Of a DNA stretch of 64,000 nt, positions 1-8,788 are shown in pieces. The notes under the pieces were generated by a model. That model worked only from the letters and a program-made list of their open reading frames with translations, did no database searches and had not been told where the DNA came from. Source of the DNA: Enterobacter bugandensis (lineage in GTDB: Bacteria > Pseudomonadota > Gammaproteobacteria > Enterobacterales > Enterobacteriaceae); assembly GCF_900324475.1 (NCBI RefSeq), contig NZ_LT992502.1, positions 3,844,001 to 3,908,000 of the forward strand. Reading direction: 5' to 3'. A program made the translations under genes and the position numbers. The stretch's first letter is position 1; each line of letters begins with the position of its first letter.

Positions 1-383
1 GCCGCCGCCTGGGACATAAAGAACACGCTCTTGATGTTCAGGTTCATGACATCGTCCCAGTCGGTCTCGCTGAAGTTAATCGCGTCTTCACGGCGGATCA
101 GCCCCGCGTTGTTGACCAGAATGTCGATATGGCCAAATTCCGCCACCGCGCGATCCAGCAGCTCCGGAATAGCGTCGATTTTACGCAGGTCGGCGGTCAG
201 GCTGAGAAAACGGCGGCCCAGCGCGGTTACGCGTTCGATGGTTTCCGTGGGCTCAACGATGTTAATCCCGACGATATCACAGCCCGCTTCCGCCAGGCCT
301 AACGCCATCCCCTGGCCCAGTCCGGTGTCACACCCGGAAACCACGGCCACTTTACCCTGCAGAGAAAATGCATCCAGAATCAT
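1..383 (-). CDS. kduD: KduD, 2-dehydro-3-deoxy-D-gluconate 5-dehydrogenase (N-terminal part)
   Basis: Only the first 127 residues are present; the gene runs off the left edge. It is a short-chain dehydrogenase: the nucleotide-binding motif (SGCDTGLGQG) is at residues 16-25 and NNAG at 91-94. KduD interconverts 2,5-diketo-3-deoxygluconate and 2-keto-3-deoxygluconate in the cytoplasm, the step after KduI in breakdown of unsaturated uronates from pectin. The ATG start gives the MILDAF N-terminus typical of the enterobacterial protein. It lies 63 bp downstream of kduI on the same strand, so both are probably transcribed from the KdgR-controlled promoter above kduI. The catalytic Tyr/Lys pair is outside the window and cannot be checked. 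Confidence 0.93.
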   Translation of the reverse strand, partial: MILDAFSLQGKVAVVSGCDTGLGQGMALGLAEAGCDIVGINIVEPTETIERVTALGRRFLSLTADLRKIDAIPELLDRAVAEFGHIDILVNNAGLIRREDAINFSETDWDDVMNLNIKSVFFMSQAA

Positions 384-446
384 GTTTGTTCCTTACTCTT
401 TCAGCGCCTGTCATCAACAGGCAGATGTATGCTTAACTGCCCGCGA

Positions 447-1283
447 CTAGCGCAGATCCTTAACCGCGACGTGGTCCATATCATCGAAGACCTGGTTTTC
501 TCCAACCATCCCCCAGATGAAGGTATAGGCTTTCGTCCCCACGCCGGAGTGAATAGACCAGCTGGGTGAAATCACCGCCTGCTCGTTATGCATGACGATA
601 TGGCGAGTTTCCTGAGGCTGTCCCATCATGTGGAACACGCAGGCGTCTTCATCCATGTTGAAGTAGAAGTAGACTTCCATGCGGCGTTCGTGGGTATGGC
701 ACGGCATGGTGTTCCACAGGTTGCCTGGCGCAAGCTCGGTCAGACCCATGCTGAGCTGGCAGGTTTCCAGCACATCCGGCACGAAGTATTTATTGATGGT
801 GCGGCGGTTGCTGGTGAGGTTGTCGCCCAGCGTCACGGGCGCAACGTCAGCGGGCGTTACTTTTTTGGTTGGATAAGTGGTGTGCGCCGGGGCGCAGTTG
901 TAGTAAAACTTCGCGGGTTTACCGCCGTCGATGCTGGCAAAGACCACCTCTTTCGCCCCTTTGCCGACGTACAGCCCGTCGCGATGGCCAATCTCGTAGC
1001 ACTGGCCGTCCACGGTAATCGTGCCCGGCCCGCCAATATTAATCACGCCCAGTTCACGACGCTCCAGGAAGTAGCTTACGCCCAGCTGCTTGCCTACTTC
1101 ACCGCCCACGGAGACAGTTTTCGCCACCGGCATAATGCCGCCCACGATAATGCGGTCGATGTGGCTATAGACCATGGTGTATTTATCGGCTTCGAACACC
1201 TGCTCAACTAAAAATTCGCTGCGCAGTCCCTGAGTATCCAGCGTTTTGGCGTGCGCGCTGTGGATGCTTTGTCTGACGTCCAC
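447..1283 (-). CDS. kduI: KduI, 5-keto-4-deoxyuronate isomerase
   Basis: 278 residues, the same length as the E. coli enzyme and close to identical to it as I remember that sequence. KduI isomerises 4-deoxy-L-threo-5-hexosulose uronate to 2,5-diketo-3-deoxygluconate in the cytoplasm. It is a zinc cupin; the metal-binding cluster [14 protein letters not shown] is present, with His196, His198 and Glu203, and His245 lies in the WSIHSG segment, all as in the known family. It is the first gene of the kduI-kduD pair, and two KdgR-like operators lie 40-125 bp upstream of its start. Nothing is unusual apart from the clarity of the operators. Confidence 0.97.
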   Translation of the reverse strand: MDVRQSIHSAHAKTLDTQGLRSEFLVEQVFEADKYTMVYSHIDRIIVGGIMPVAKTVSVGGEVGKQLGVSYFLERRELGVINIGGPGTITVDGQCYEIGHRDGLYVGKGAKEVVFASIDGGKPAKFYYNCAPAHTTYPTKKVTPADVAPVTLGDNLTSNRRTINKYFVPDVLETCQLSMGLTELAPGNLWNTMPCHTHERRMEVYFYFNMDEDACVFHMMGQPQETRHIVMHNEQAVISPSWSIHSGVGTKAYTFIWGMVGENQVFDDMDHVAVKDLR

Positions 1284-1323
1284 GGTAACCTCCAGATGTG
1301 GTCATGCCCGAAGGCAGAAATTA

Positions 1324-1342
1324 AACGAAACGACGTTTCGTT
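1324..1342 (-). promoter_or_regulatory. KdgR-like operator, proximal to kduI
   Basis: A near-perfect palindrome, AACGAAACGACGTTTCGTT, about 40 bp upstream of the kduI start. It fits the KdgR consensus as I recall it (AATRAAAYRNYRTTTYRTT) at 18 of 19 positions. KdgR is the IclR-family repressor of pectin and uronate catabolism that is released by 2-keto-3-deoxygluconate. Assignment rests on motif match plus the identity of the downstream gene. Confidence 0.75.
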
Positions 1343-1389
1343 TTATGATGAGCACATACTAGCGGCATAAAATAGGGTTTTCAATTGCA

Positions 1390-1408
1390 ATTAAAACAAC
1401 GTTTCATT
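1390..1408 (-). promoter_or_regulatory. KdgR-like operator, distal to kduI
   Basis: A second match, ATTAAAACAACGTTTCATT, lies 66 bp from the first and also fits 18 of 19 consensus positions. The two centres are about 6.3 helical turns apart, so they do not lie exactly on one face; cooperative repression is possible but not shown. The site lies in the 235-bp gap between kduI and the yqeF terminator. Confidence 0.65.
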
Positions 1409-1479
1409 TTTTATTTTTGTTTATAACAGAAATGACGCGCGGATCACGATTACTTCCCATGAAGAGAAGAACACGATAA

Positions 1480-1505
1480 AAAAAACCTCCCGAAGGAGGT
1501 TTTTT
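1480..1505 (-). terminator. Rho-independent terminator of yqeF
   Basis: The hairpin AACCTCC-CGA-GGAGGTT is bordered by A-runs on its left side, which read as a U-run on the minus strand just downstream of the yqeF stop. The right side also carries a T-run, so it could work in both directions. Confidence 0.85.
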
Positions 1506-1518
1506 AAGTGGGGAGAAA

Positions 1519-2697
1519 TTAACGTTCGATGGCGAGCGCCACGCCCTGTCCGCCGCCTATACAGAGGGTAGCGATCCCTTTGCGCGCGTTTCGCTTTTTC
1601 ATTTCGTGGACCAGCGAAACCAGGATTCGGCAGCCGGACGCGCCGATGGGATGACCCAGCGCAATTGCACCGCCGTTCACGTTGACCCGCAGCGGATCCC
1701 ACTCCAGCATTTTGCCGACCGAGATCGCCTGCGCGGCAAAGGCTTCGTTCACTTCGATCAGATCGACATCCGAAAGTTGCCACCCTGCGCGCTCCAGGCA
1801 GCGACGGGTAGCGTAGACCGGCGCAATCCCCATTAACGCTGGATCCACGCCCACGCTGGCAAACGCCTTAATGCGGGCCAGCACGGGGAGATCGAGCTCA
1901 AGGGCTTTGCTTTCGCTCATCATCATCACGGCGGCGGCACCGTCGTTAATGGACGAGGCATTGCCCGCGGTGACCGAGCCCTGCGTTTCAAACGCGGGAT
2001 TCAGTCTCGCCAGGCCTTCTGCGCTGGCATCCGTGCGCGGCTGTTCATCAGTATCGACGACGATCGCCTCGCCGTTCTGACGCTGCGTGCTGACCGGGAC
2101 AATCTCGTCGCGAAAGCGACCGGAATCAATCGCGGCACGCGCTTTTTGCTGCGAACTGAGCGCATAGGCGTCCTGCAATTCGCGACTAATGCCGTACTCG
2201 CGCGCCAGGTTTTCTGCCGTCACGCCCATATGATAGTCGTTGAACGCATCCCACAGCCCGTCATGCACGAGGCTGTCGAGCAGCTGGCTGTTACCCAGCT
2301 GCGCGCCGGTTCGGCTATCGGTGAGAACGTGCGGCGCGCGGCTCATGTTCTCTTGTCCGCCAGCTATAACCACATCCGCTTCACCGCACTGAATGGCCTG
2401 GGTGGCGAGATGCAGCGCTTTTAACCCTGAACCACAGACGTCGTTGATGGTAATGGCGGAAACGGTGTTGGGCAGCCCGCCCTTCAGCGCCGCCTGACGC
2501 GCAGGGTTTTGCCCGGCACCGGCCGTAAGAACCTGCCCCAGGATCACCTCATCAACTTCATGGGCTGCGATCCCGCTACGTTCCACCAGCGCTTTAACGA
2601 CCACGCTGCCCAGGTCAACCGCCGAGTGACGCGCAAGCGCTCCCTGAAAACAGCCGATAGCCGTACGCAACGCACCCACTATTACGACATCTTTCAT
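1519..2697 (-). CDS. yqeF: YqeF, probable acetyl-CoA C-acetyltransferase (thiolase)
   Basis: 392 residues from the ATG at 2697. An in-frame ATG eight codons upstream is open, but AGAGGT lies at proper spacing before 2697 and MKDVVIV matches the E. coli N-terminus. It is a thiolase: nucleophilic Cys88 in NDVCGSG, His349 in GHPIGASG and Cys379 in CIGGGQG form the usual catalytic set, and NEAFAAQ is present. Thiolases condense or cleave acetoacetyl-CoA; the physiological role of YqeF is unsettled. In E. coli it also sits beside kduI. It is single, with its own terminator. Confidence 0.93.
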   Translation of the reverse strand: MKDVVIVGALRTAIGCFQGALARHSAVDLGSVVVKALVERSGIAAHEVDEVILGQVLTAGAGQNPARQAALKGGLPNTVSAITINDVCGSGLKALHLATQAIQCGEADVVIAGGQENMSRAPHVLTDSRTGAQLGNSQLLDSLVHDGLWDAFNDYHMGVTAENLAREYGISRELQDAYALSSQQKARAAIDSGRFRDEIVPVSTQRQNGEAIVVDTDEQPRTDASAEGLARLNPAFETQGSVTAGNASSINDGAAAVMMMSESKALELDLPVLARIKAFASVGVDPALMGIAPVYATRRCLERAGWQLSDVDLIEVNEAFAAQAISVGKMLEWDPLRVNVNGGAIALGHPIGASGCRILVSLVHEMKKRNARKGIATLCIGGGQGVALAIER

Positions 2698-2790
2698 CAC
2701 GACCTCTGTGTTAAATGACATGACGATAGTAGAGGATTGTTACTGGCAATTATCTTAATTGTTTAAAAATAGTGAGTTTAATCACAAGGA

Positions 2791-3657
2791 TTAGCGTGCA
2801 TCCTGCAGATACTGCCGCAGCCAGCTTCCGGCCACGCCGGGAGGGGATCGTTTATTCCACAGTAGATCGATGCCGATCGCCCGTGGCCAGCCGGGAACAT
2901 TGAGCTGTACCAGCGACTTCGCGGCGGCGAATTCATCCACCAGCGCGCACGGCAGCACGCACCAGCCGAACCCCTGGACGGCCATACTCAGCAGTAACAG
3001 GTAGTTCGGCGCTGACCAGACGGGCCCGCGCGCGATCTCAGCCTCGCGCTCAAGGTAGGTACTGAGCCTCAGCTCCCGCCAGCCGTGCAGCTCGTCGCTC
3101 TGCACCTCGTGTTGTCCGGCGAGCGGATGCGTGGTCGCGGCATATATCGCCATTCGGGTCTGCACCGGCAGCCGGGTAGCGCCAATATCCGTAGGATAAC
3201 CGTCTCGCGCTTCCGTCAGCCCCACCTGCGCGCGCTCCTTTTGCAGCAGATCGATCACGTCCTCTTCCTCGCCAATCAGGCATTCGAATTCCGTGTGGGG
3301 AAAGCGAGCGTCAAACTGCTTCATCAGATCTTCAAGCACGTCGGGGTTGAGGGTATCGGAGAGGACAAACGTCAGACGCGCCTCCGTTTGTGCCGTTAAC
3401 GACACCGCCAGCTCATCCAGCCGCGTGCTGGCGGCGAGAATGGCCTGCACATAGCCCAGCACCTGTTCTCCCTGGACCGTTAACACCGGCTGGCGCGCCG
3501 AGCGGTCAAACAGTTCGAAACCCAGATCGGCTTCAAGGTTGGCAATGGAGGTGCTGATCGTCGACTGGCTTTTACGCAGCCTGCGCGCGGCAGCAGAGAA
3601 AGAGCCTGCCGCAACGGTCTCAACAAATGCGGTAAGAGCTTCAGGTGAATAGCGCAT
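2791..3657 (-). CDS. LysR-family transcriptional regulator
   Basis: 288 residues with an N-terminal winged helix-turn-helix (about residues 1-60; SFSAAARRLRKSQSTISTSI is the helix-turn-helix) and a C-terminal co-inducer domain of the periplasmic-binding-protein fold (about 90-285). It is transcribed divergently from the PACE efflux gene with 104 bp between the starts, the standard layout for a LysR regulator and its target. The probable role is control of that gene and itself; the ligand is unknown. I do not recognise an E. coli K-12 orthologue at this position. Confidence 0.9.
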   Translation of the reverse strand: MRYSPEALTAFVETVAAGSFSAAARRLRKSQSTISTSIANLEADLGFELFDRSARQPVLTVQGEQVLGYVQAILAASTRLDELAVSLTAQTEARLTFVLSDTLNPDVLEDLMKQFDARFPHTEFECLIGEEEDVIDLLQKERAQVGLTEARDGYPTDIGATRLPVQTRMAIYAATTHPLAGQHEVQSDELHGWRELRLSTYLEREAEIARGPVWSAPNYLLLLSMAVQGFGWCVLPCALVDEFAAAKSLVQLNVPGWPRAIGIDLLWNKRSPPGVAGSWLRQYLQDAR

Positions 3658-3761
3658 AAACTATCTACTTTATCGATGGATACCATCTTTAATATATCAG
3701 CTTTAGCGATAAAAATAGGCTGCATCAACGCCCATACCGGTGAATTAATGAGGTCTACACT

Positions 3762-4223
3762 ATGCAACATCAGGATGCACTCCAACGTAAGCTGCCGGAG
3801 CGGATCTTTCATGCTGTCTGTTTCGAAGGGATTGCCACGGCAATTCTCGCCCCCACGGCGGCATGGCTGATGCAGCGCTCGGTGGTGGAGATGGGTGGGT
3901 TAACCATTATCCTGGCTACCACCGCCATGCTCTGGAACATTATCTATAACTTCGGCTTCGACCGTTTCTGGCCTGTCCAGCGCGTAAAACGTACGGCAAA
4001 AGTGCGCGCGCTGCACGCCCTGGGGTTCGAATGCGGGTTTATTGTAATCGGCGTGTCGATTGTCGCCGCCGTGCTGGGCGTGACCCTGCTTGAGGCATTC
4101 ACGTTAGAAATTGGTTTCTTCCTGTTCTTCCTGCCATACACCATGTTCTATAACTGGGCATACGATATCCTGCGTGAGAAATTCCTTAAGCGTCGCCAGC
4201 AACGACGCGCTCTGGCAGGCTAA
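3762..4223 (+). CDS. PACE-family multidrug efflux protein
   Basis: 153 residues with four predicted membrane helices arranged as two tandem transmembrane-pair repeats, the architecture of the proteobacterial antimicrobial compound efflux family founded by AceI of Acinetobacter. The segment ERIFHAVCFEG near the N-terminus carries the membrane-embedded glutamate expected in helix 1, and FECGFI repeats the pattern in the second half. Family members are proton-driven exporters of chlorhexidine, biogenic amines and other cations; the substrate here is not predictable. The start is supported by GAGG 8 bases upstream. The LysR gene opposite is the likely regulator. Confidence 0.88.
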   Translation: MQHQDALQRKLPERIFHAVCFEGIATAILAPTAAWLMQRSVVEMGGLTIILATTAMLWNIIYNFGFDRFWPVQRVKRTAKVRALHALGFECGFIVIGVSIVAAVLGVTLLEAFTLEIGFFLFFLPYTMFYNWAYDILREKFLKRRQQRRALAG

Positions 4224-4342
4224 ACCCTCGCTGGCCGGACGCCTGTTCCGGCCAAACTCCGTCGAAGCAACTGCGCTCTTCAGGCATAACTATGGTAAAT
4301 TGCACGCCATTCTGATGGTTTGTTAGTTGAAACGTTGCTCTA

Positions 4343-5572
4343 ATGTCGAAAATTTGGTCAAAAGATGAGACTCTCTGGAGTTTCGCTCTCTATGGCACGG
4401 CCGTGGGTGCAGGAACGCTGTTCTTGCCCATTCAGCTGGGCTCCGCAGGCGCTATTGTCCTGTTTATCACCGCCCTCGTGGCCTATCCGTTAACCTACTG
4501 GCCGCACCGGGCGCTGGCGCAATTTATTCTCTCGTCAAACACAAAAGGTAATGAAGGGATCACCGGCGCCGTCTCCCACTACTATGGTAAGAAGATTGGC
4601 AATCTGATCACCACGCTCTATTTCATCGCCTTTTTTGTGGTGGTGCAGATTTATGCGGTGGCCATTACCAACTCGTTAACCGAGCAGCTGGCAAAACACC
4701 TGACGGTGGATACCGCCGTTCGCGTGCTGGTCAGCCTGGGGGTGGTGCTGGTATTGAATCTGATTTTCCTGATGGGACGGCATATCACCATAAAAGTGAT
4801 GGGCTTCCTGGTGTTTCCGCTGATTGCCTATTTCCTGTTTGTCTCGATCTATCTCACCGGAAGCTGGCAGCCCTCGTTGCTCACCAGCCAGATGGCTTTC
4901 GATCGCCAAACGCTGCATCAGGTATGGATTTCAATTCCGGTTATGGTGTTTGCCTTTAGCCATACCCCGATTATCTCAACGTTTGCCGTTGACCGTCGCG
5001 AGAAGTTTGCCGACGGTGCCATGGATAAATGCAAGAAGATCATGAAGGTGGCGTACCTGATTATCTGCCTGAGCGTGCTGTTCTTTGTCTTCAGCTGCCT
5101 GCTCTCTATCCCACCGTCCTATATTATGGCCGCCAAAGAGCAGGGGGTGACGATTCTGTCAGCGCTGTCGATGATGCCGTCTTCCCCAGCCTGGCTCGGC
5201 ATTTCCGGGATTATCGTGGCGATCGTAGCGATGTCGAAATCGTTCCTCGGCACCTATTTTGGGGTGATTGAAGGGGCGACGGAGATCGTGAAGTCGTCGC
5301 TTAATCAGGTGGGGATTAAAAAGAGCCGCGCCTTTAACCGCGCGATTTCCATTATGGGGGTGTCGTTAATCACCTTTGCGGTCTGCTGCATTAACCCGAA
5401 CGCCATCTCGATGATTTACGCCATCAGCGGCCCGCTTATCGCCATGATCCTGTTTATCATGCCGACGCTGTCGACGTATCTGATCCCTTCCCTGAAACCG
5501 TACCGCTCAATTGGCAGCCTGCTGACGCTGGTCGTCGGCGTGCTGTGCGTGTCGGTGATGTTTGTTGGCTAG
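4343..5572 (+). CDS. yqeG: YqeG, HAAAP-family amino acid transporter
   Basis: 409 residues, strongly hydrophobic, with about 11 membrane helices. The opening (WSFALYGTAVGAGTLFLPI) is the conserved first helix of the hydroxy/aromatic amino acid permease family, which includes SdaC and TdcC; those are serine or threonine/proton symporters. E. coli yqeG occupies the same neighbourhood after yqeF. Substrate specificity is inferred from family only. The ribosome site is weak. Its 3' end meets yjdJ convergently across a G+C-rich hairpin. Confidence 0.9.
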   Translation: MSKIWSKDETLWSFALYGTAVGAGTLFLPIQLGSAGAIVLFITALVAYPLTYWPHRALAQFILSSNTKGNEGITGAVSHYYGKKIGNLITTLYFIAFFVVVQIYAVAITNSLTEQLAKHLTVDTAVRVLVSLGVVLVLNLIFLMGRHITIKVMGFLVFPLIAYFLFVSIYLTGSWQPSLLTSQMAFDRQTLHQVWISIPVMVFAFSHTPIISTFAVDRREKFADGAMDKCKKIMKVAYLIICLSVLFFVFSCLLSIPPSYIMAAKEQGVTILSALSMMPSSPAWLGISGIIVAIVAMSKSFLGTYFGVIEGATEIVKSSLNQVGIKKSRAFNRAISIMGVSLITFAVCCINPNAISMIYAISGPLIAMILFIMPTLSTYLIPSLKPYRSIGSLLTLVVGVLCVSVMFVG

Positions 5573-5582
5573 ACGTACTCGT

Positions 5583-5601
5583 GCCCGGCGTGCTGCCGGG
5601 C
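5583..5601. terminator. Hairpin between convergent yqeG and yjdJ
   Basis: GCCCGGC-GTGCT-GCCGGGC forms a perfect 7-bp stem in the 36-bp gap between two converging genes. On the plus strand it is followed by a short T-containing stretch (GCGTTATTT), so termination is plausible but the U-tract is poor. Confidence 0.55.
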
Positions 5602-5608
5602 GCGTTAT

Positions 5609-5881
5609 TTACGCCCGAATATCGTCATATTCCCGCGTCTTATCAAACTCATGCTTCGCAAACGGGCACAGCGGAATAATTTTGCGGTTCTCACCGCGCA
5701 TCTTCTCCACCACTTTCGCCACCAGCTGTTTACCGACGCCCTGCCCTTTCAGGCTCTCATCCACATCAGTATGCTCGATAATGCTCAGGTGCTCGCCGGT
5801 CGGCACGAAGACAATCTCCGCGACCTGGTTGCCGTTCTCATCATTCACGTAAAACTTGTTATGGCCTTCCAGAATATCCAT
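5609..5881 (-). CDS. yjdJ: YjdJ, small GNAT-family N-acetyltransferase
   Basis: 90 residues, the same length as E. coli YjdJ and nearly the same sequence. It is a minimal GNAT domain: the acetyl-CoA loop appears as GQGVG at residues 46-50 and the C-terminal half carries CPFAKHEF. Proteins of this type (N-acetyltransferase domain, Gcn5-related) are cytoplasmic; the acceptor is unknown. It follows yjdI by 10 bp on the same strand, so the two are an operon, as in E. coli, where they sit near dcuS-dcuR. Confidence 0.92.
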   Translation of the reverse strand: MDILEGHNKFYVNDENGNQVAEIVFVPTGEHLSIIEHTDVDESLKGQGVGKQLVAKVVEKMRGENRKIIPLCPFAKHEFDKTREYDDIRA

Positions 5882-5891
5882 GGTTCCTCGC

Positions 5892-6122
5892 TTATTTTTG
5901 GCGATACTTCAGCGCACCGCTCGGGCAGGTATCAATCACGCGTACAACCGTTTCAATGTCCACTTCATCGGGAATGATCCACGGCTTACGTTTCAGATTA
6001 AACAGCTTTGCGCTCCCACGCACGCAGTTACCTGAGTGTTTGCAGATCCCGGTATTAAAGTAAACGTCAATTTTCTCGCCGGTATAGGCCCGGTACCCCT
6101 CATCCAGTAGTTCTTTATCCAT
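5892..6122 (-). CDS. yjdI: YjdI, divergent 4Fe-4S mono-cluster protein
   Basis: 76 residues from the ATG at 6122; the frame is open further upstream, but only this start gives the family N-terminus ([15 protein letters not shown]). Cysteines 27, 33 and 66, in ICKHSGNC and TCPSG, fit the divergent single 4Fe-4S cluster domain of this family. The function is unknown; an electron-transfer or iron-sulfur role is inferred. It heads the yjdI-yjdJ pair and is divergent from the sensor kinase across 178 bp. In E. coli the same pair neighbours the DcuSR two-component genes, a parallel with the CitA/DcuS-type system here. Confidence 0.92.
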   Translation of the reverse strand: MDKELLDEGYRAYTGEKIDVYFNTGICKHSGNCVRGSAKLFNLKRKPWIIPDEVDIETVVRVIDTCPSGALKYRQK

Positions 6123-6300
6123 GACATTGCCTCTGTAATTATTATCTTGCTGAATGAAGCATAGCCTTACGGGATCCTGATGGCTATAACGCCGAAAACG
6201 AAAAGCCAGGTCACAACTCTTTTCTCGCCAGATTGCGTCCGCTATTGGCACATGTCAGGCTCCGAAAATCTCTCACTTTCATAGGGCTAGCACAGGTGGA

Positions 6301-7941
6301 ATGAAACGCAGACTCTCTTTTCAGGTAAAGCTATTTTTAGCGCTGGTGTGCTTCTCCTGCCTGCTGTTAGTTCTGCTGGGAACGATCCTGTTTCATTTTA
6401 TTGACCGACAGCTACACCACGATTTGGGCCAGCGCGCCCGGGTTCAGGCCAGTGAAATCGCCCTGATACCGGGTCTGGCGGAAATGGTGGCAGCCAGAGA
6501 TATCCCCGGTATCGCCCGCTTAATACAGCCGCTGCGTGCCGAAAGCGATGCCAGCTATATTGTGATTGGCGATACCCGGGAACAGCACCTTTATCATTCG
6601 GAATCACCGGAGCGCATTAATTTACCGATGATCGGAGGGGATAATGCGGAGGTGTTAAAAGGCAAAACCATTATTTCCGTGCGTCAGGGCGGGATTGGGG
6701 TGTCGCTGCGCAGCAAAGCGCCAATCTTTAATGCGCAGCATCAGGTCATTGGCATCGTCTCGGTCGGCTATCTGACCTCGTATATCGCCAATATTAACGC
6801 CCGCATTCTCTGGCAGGCTGGACTGTACGGTATTGCCCTTCTGCTGTTGCTGTTTATTTTCTCCTGGCTGTTTACCCGCAATCTTAAAAAGCAGATGTTC
6901 CGCCTTGAGCCGAAAGATATCGCCCAGTTGGTTTTGCAGCAACGCGCGCTATTAGAAGCCATGTACGAGGGGGTATTTGCCATCAATGAAGAGAAGCGGC
7001 TGATTTTAATTAACCGGGCAGCCAGGGAGATGCTCGATATTCATCAAAGTGAGAAAGAACTTATCGGCAAACCGCTGGAAGACGTTCTGCAGACGTCGCC
7101 GGGCTTTTTATCCCAGCGCTACGCCTCGGTAAGCGCTGGTCGCCACGACCAAATCGCAGTGCTTAACCAGCGAGAGGTGATCGTTAACCGCGTGGCGATT
7201 GAGGTCGAACCCGGCGTTGAAAGCGGCTGGGTGTACAGCTTTCGCGACAAAAACGACATTAACACCCTCAGCAGCCAACTGAGCCAGATCAAGCGCTATG
7301 CGGACAACCTGCGCATTATGCGCCACGAGCAGCTGAACTGGACCGCCACGCTGGTGGGGCTGCTGCAGATGAAACACTATGACGAGGCGATCCGTTACAT
7401 CCAGGTGCAGTCAGAAGGCGCGCAGCGCGTGCTGGATTTTGTCTCCGCCCATTTTGTCTCTCCGGCCCTGTGCGGGCTGCTGTTAGGAAAATACGTCAGC
7501 GCGCGCGAAAAAGGCGTTGAACTGCAGTTTGACCCGGCCTGCCAGCTCACCCGCATGCCCGGCACGCTCAACGAAACGGAGCTGATGTCCATTATTGGTA
7601 ACCTGCTGGATAACGCGGTGGACGCGACCCTTAAGGCACCGGTCCCCGCGCCGGTGGAACTCTACATTTCTGACCGCAACCAGGAGTTGTTGATAGAGGT
7701 GGCAGACAGAGGCTGCGGTGTGGATGAGGCGGTGAAGCCACACATTTTCCGCCAGGGATTCAGCAGCAAACCGGAAAGTGAAAACGACATTGTGGGTACC
7801 GAGCACGGTATTGGTCTGTTTCTGGTGGCAGGCTATATCAGGAAAGCGGGCGGCAGCATAGAGATCGCCGACAACACGCCGCAGGGCACCATTTTTTCTG
7901 TGTTTATTCCCAATGGACAACAGCATGACCCGACCACTTGA
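6301..7941 (+). CDS. CitA/DcuS-family sensor histidine kinase
   Basis: 546 residues. Helix 1 (about 11-33) and helix 2 (about 172-193) enclose a periplasmic sensor of about 140 residues resembling the Cache/PDC fold of CitA and DcuS (YIVIGD at 86-91, LYHSESPERI at 97-106). A cytoplasmic PAS domain follows (about 215-320). The phosphorylated histidine is probably His342 in RHEQLNW. The ATPase domain has the N box NLLDNAVDA (434-442), DRGCG (469-473) and GTEHGIGL (499-506). It overlaps the response regulator gene by 17 bp. Known relatives sense citrate or C4-dicarboxylates; the ligand here is not determined. The periplasmic domain position next to an importer suggests it senses the imported solute. 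Confidence 0.92.
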   Translation: MKRRLSFQVKLFLALVCFSCLLLVLLGTILFHFIDRQLHHDLGQRARVQASEIALIPGLAEMVAARDIPGIARLIQPLRAESDASYIVIGDTREQHLYHSESPERINLPMIGGDNAEVLKGKTIISVRQGGIGVSLRSKAPIFNAQHQVIGIVSVGYLTSYIANINARILWQAGLYGIALLLLLFIFSWLFTRNLKKQMFRLEPKDIAQLVLQQRALLEAMYEGVFAINEEKRLILINRAAREMLDIHQSEKELIGKPLEDVLQTSPGFLSQRYASVSAGRHDQIAVLNQREVIVNRVAIEVEPGVESGWVYSFRDKNDINTLSSQLSQIKRYADNLRIMRHEQLNWTATLVGLLQMKHYDEAIRYIQVQSEGAQRVLDFVSAHFVSPALCGLLLGKYVSAREKGVELQFDPACQLTRMPGTLNETELMSIIGNLLDNAVDATLKAPVPAPVELYISDRNQELLIEVADRGCGVDEAVKPHIFRQGFSSKPESENDIVGTEHGIGLFLVAGYIRKAGGSIEIADNTPQGTIFSVFIPNGQQHDPTT

Positions 7942-8620
7942 CGTTGTGATCGTTGAAGATGAACCGCACCTGGCGGAACTGCATCGCGAGTATATCGAGC
8001 AGAATTTTCACTTGCGCGTGGTGGGCATCGCCGCGTCGATTGAGCAGGCATGCAGCCTGATTCGTCAGCATCAGCCGCGGCTTATCCTGCTGGACAACTA
8101 TCTCCCGGACGGTAAAGGCGTGGAGCTCATCGATAACCCGCTGCTGAAAAGCTATGAATGCTCGGTGATCTTCATCACCGCCGCCAGCGATATGCAGACC
8201 TGCAGCCATGCCATGCGCAGCGGCGCGTTTGACTACCTGATCAAGCCCGTCTTTTTCCAGCGCCTGCACGCCTCGCTGGAGCGGTTTATGCGCTTCGTCC
8301 ACACCGTGCAGCAGGTGAAGGTGGTCGACCAGCACGCGCTGGATCGTCTGTTTAATCTGCCTGCCGCGGAAGCCTCCATTACGCCGTCGACGAAGGGCAT
8401 TGAACCCCAAACGCTGGAAAGGATTAAACGCCTGTTCGCCGAACATCCCGACAGCGCGATGTCGGTTGAAGAGGTGGTGGAAAACGTGGGGATCAGCAAA
8501 ACCACGGGGCGTCGCTACCTGGAATACTGTGTGGAGAGCGGGTTAATCATCGTCGAAATGCTGTATGGCAATATTGGTCATCCACGGCGGCTATACCGCA
8601 AAGCCGATGATAAACCGTAA
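7925..8620 (+). CDS. CitB/DcuR-family response regulator
   Basis: 231 residues from the ATG at 7925; another in-frame ATG lies four codons upstream inside the kinase gene. The receiver domain has acidic residues Glu11-Asp12, phosphoacceptor Asp57 (LLDNYLPDG) and Lys107 (IKP). The C-terminal helix-turn-helix, about 160-215 (VGISKTTGRRYLEY), is of the CitB/DcuR type. It partners the overlapping kinase, and the most likely target is the downstream importer, since the importer genes follow after 168 bp in the same direction. No binding site was identified with confidence. Confidence 0.92.
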   Translation: MTRPLDVVIVEDEPHLAELHREYIEQNFHLRVVGIAASIEQACSLIRQHQPRLILLDNYLPDGKGVELIDNPLLKSYECSVIFITAASDMQTCSHAMRSGAFDYLIKPVFFQRLHASLERFMRFVHTVQQVKVVDQHALDRLFNLPAAEASITPSTKGIEPQTLERIKRLFAEHPDSAMSVEEVVENVGISKTTGRRYLEYCVESGLIIVEMLYGNIGHPRRLYRKADDKP

Positions 8621-8708
8621 TCCGAAACCGTTCGCAGGCAAACGTTCGCGGATTTTATGGTGTTAATTGCTGAAACGATGGTGACAGTCACACTTCGGAA
8701 TCATTGCC

Positions 8709-8734
8709 CGCGCCTCCCTATTGTCGGAGGCGCG
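8709..8734 (+). other. Inverted repeat between response regulator and importer
   Basis: CGCGCCTCC and GGAGGCGCG pair across a 7-8 base loop in the gap before the substrate-binding protein gene. There is no U-run after it (CTTTACG), so it may be a Rho-dependent or attenuator-like structure, or protect the mRNA end of the two-component transcript. Confidence 0.4.
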
Positions 8735-8788
8735 CTTTACGCTATGTTGACAATTAGTTCCTCAAATGTAACTAAAAGGTTAACTATA

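Noticed and set aside
588..1211. 207-codon plus-strand open frame over kduI
   Set aside because: It is antisense to a gene conserved in sequence and length and has no recognisable domain.
8747..8774. TTGACA with a TAACTA-like -10 before the importer genes
   Set aside because: Transcription would begin at or after the ribosome site of the 8789 start, leaving no usable leader; the match may be chance.
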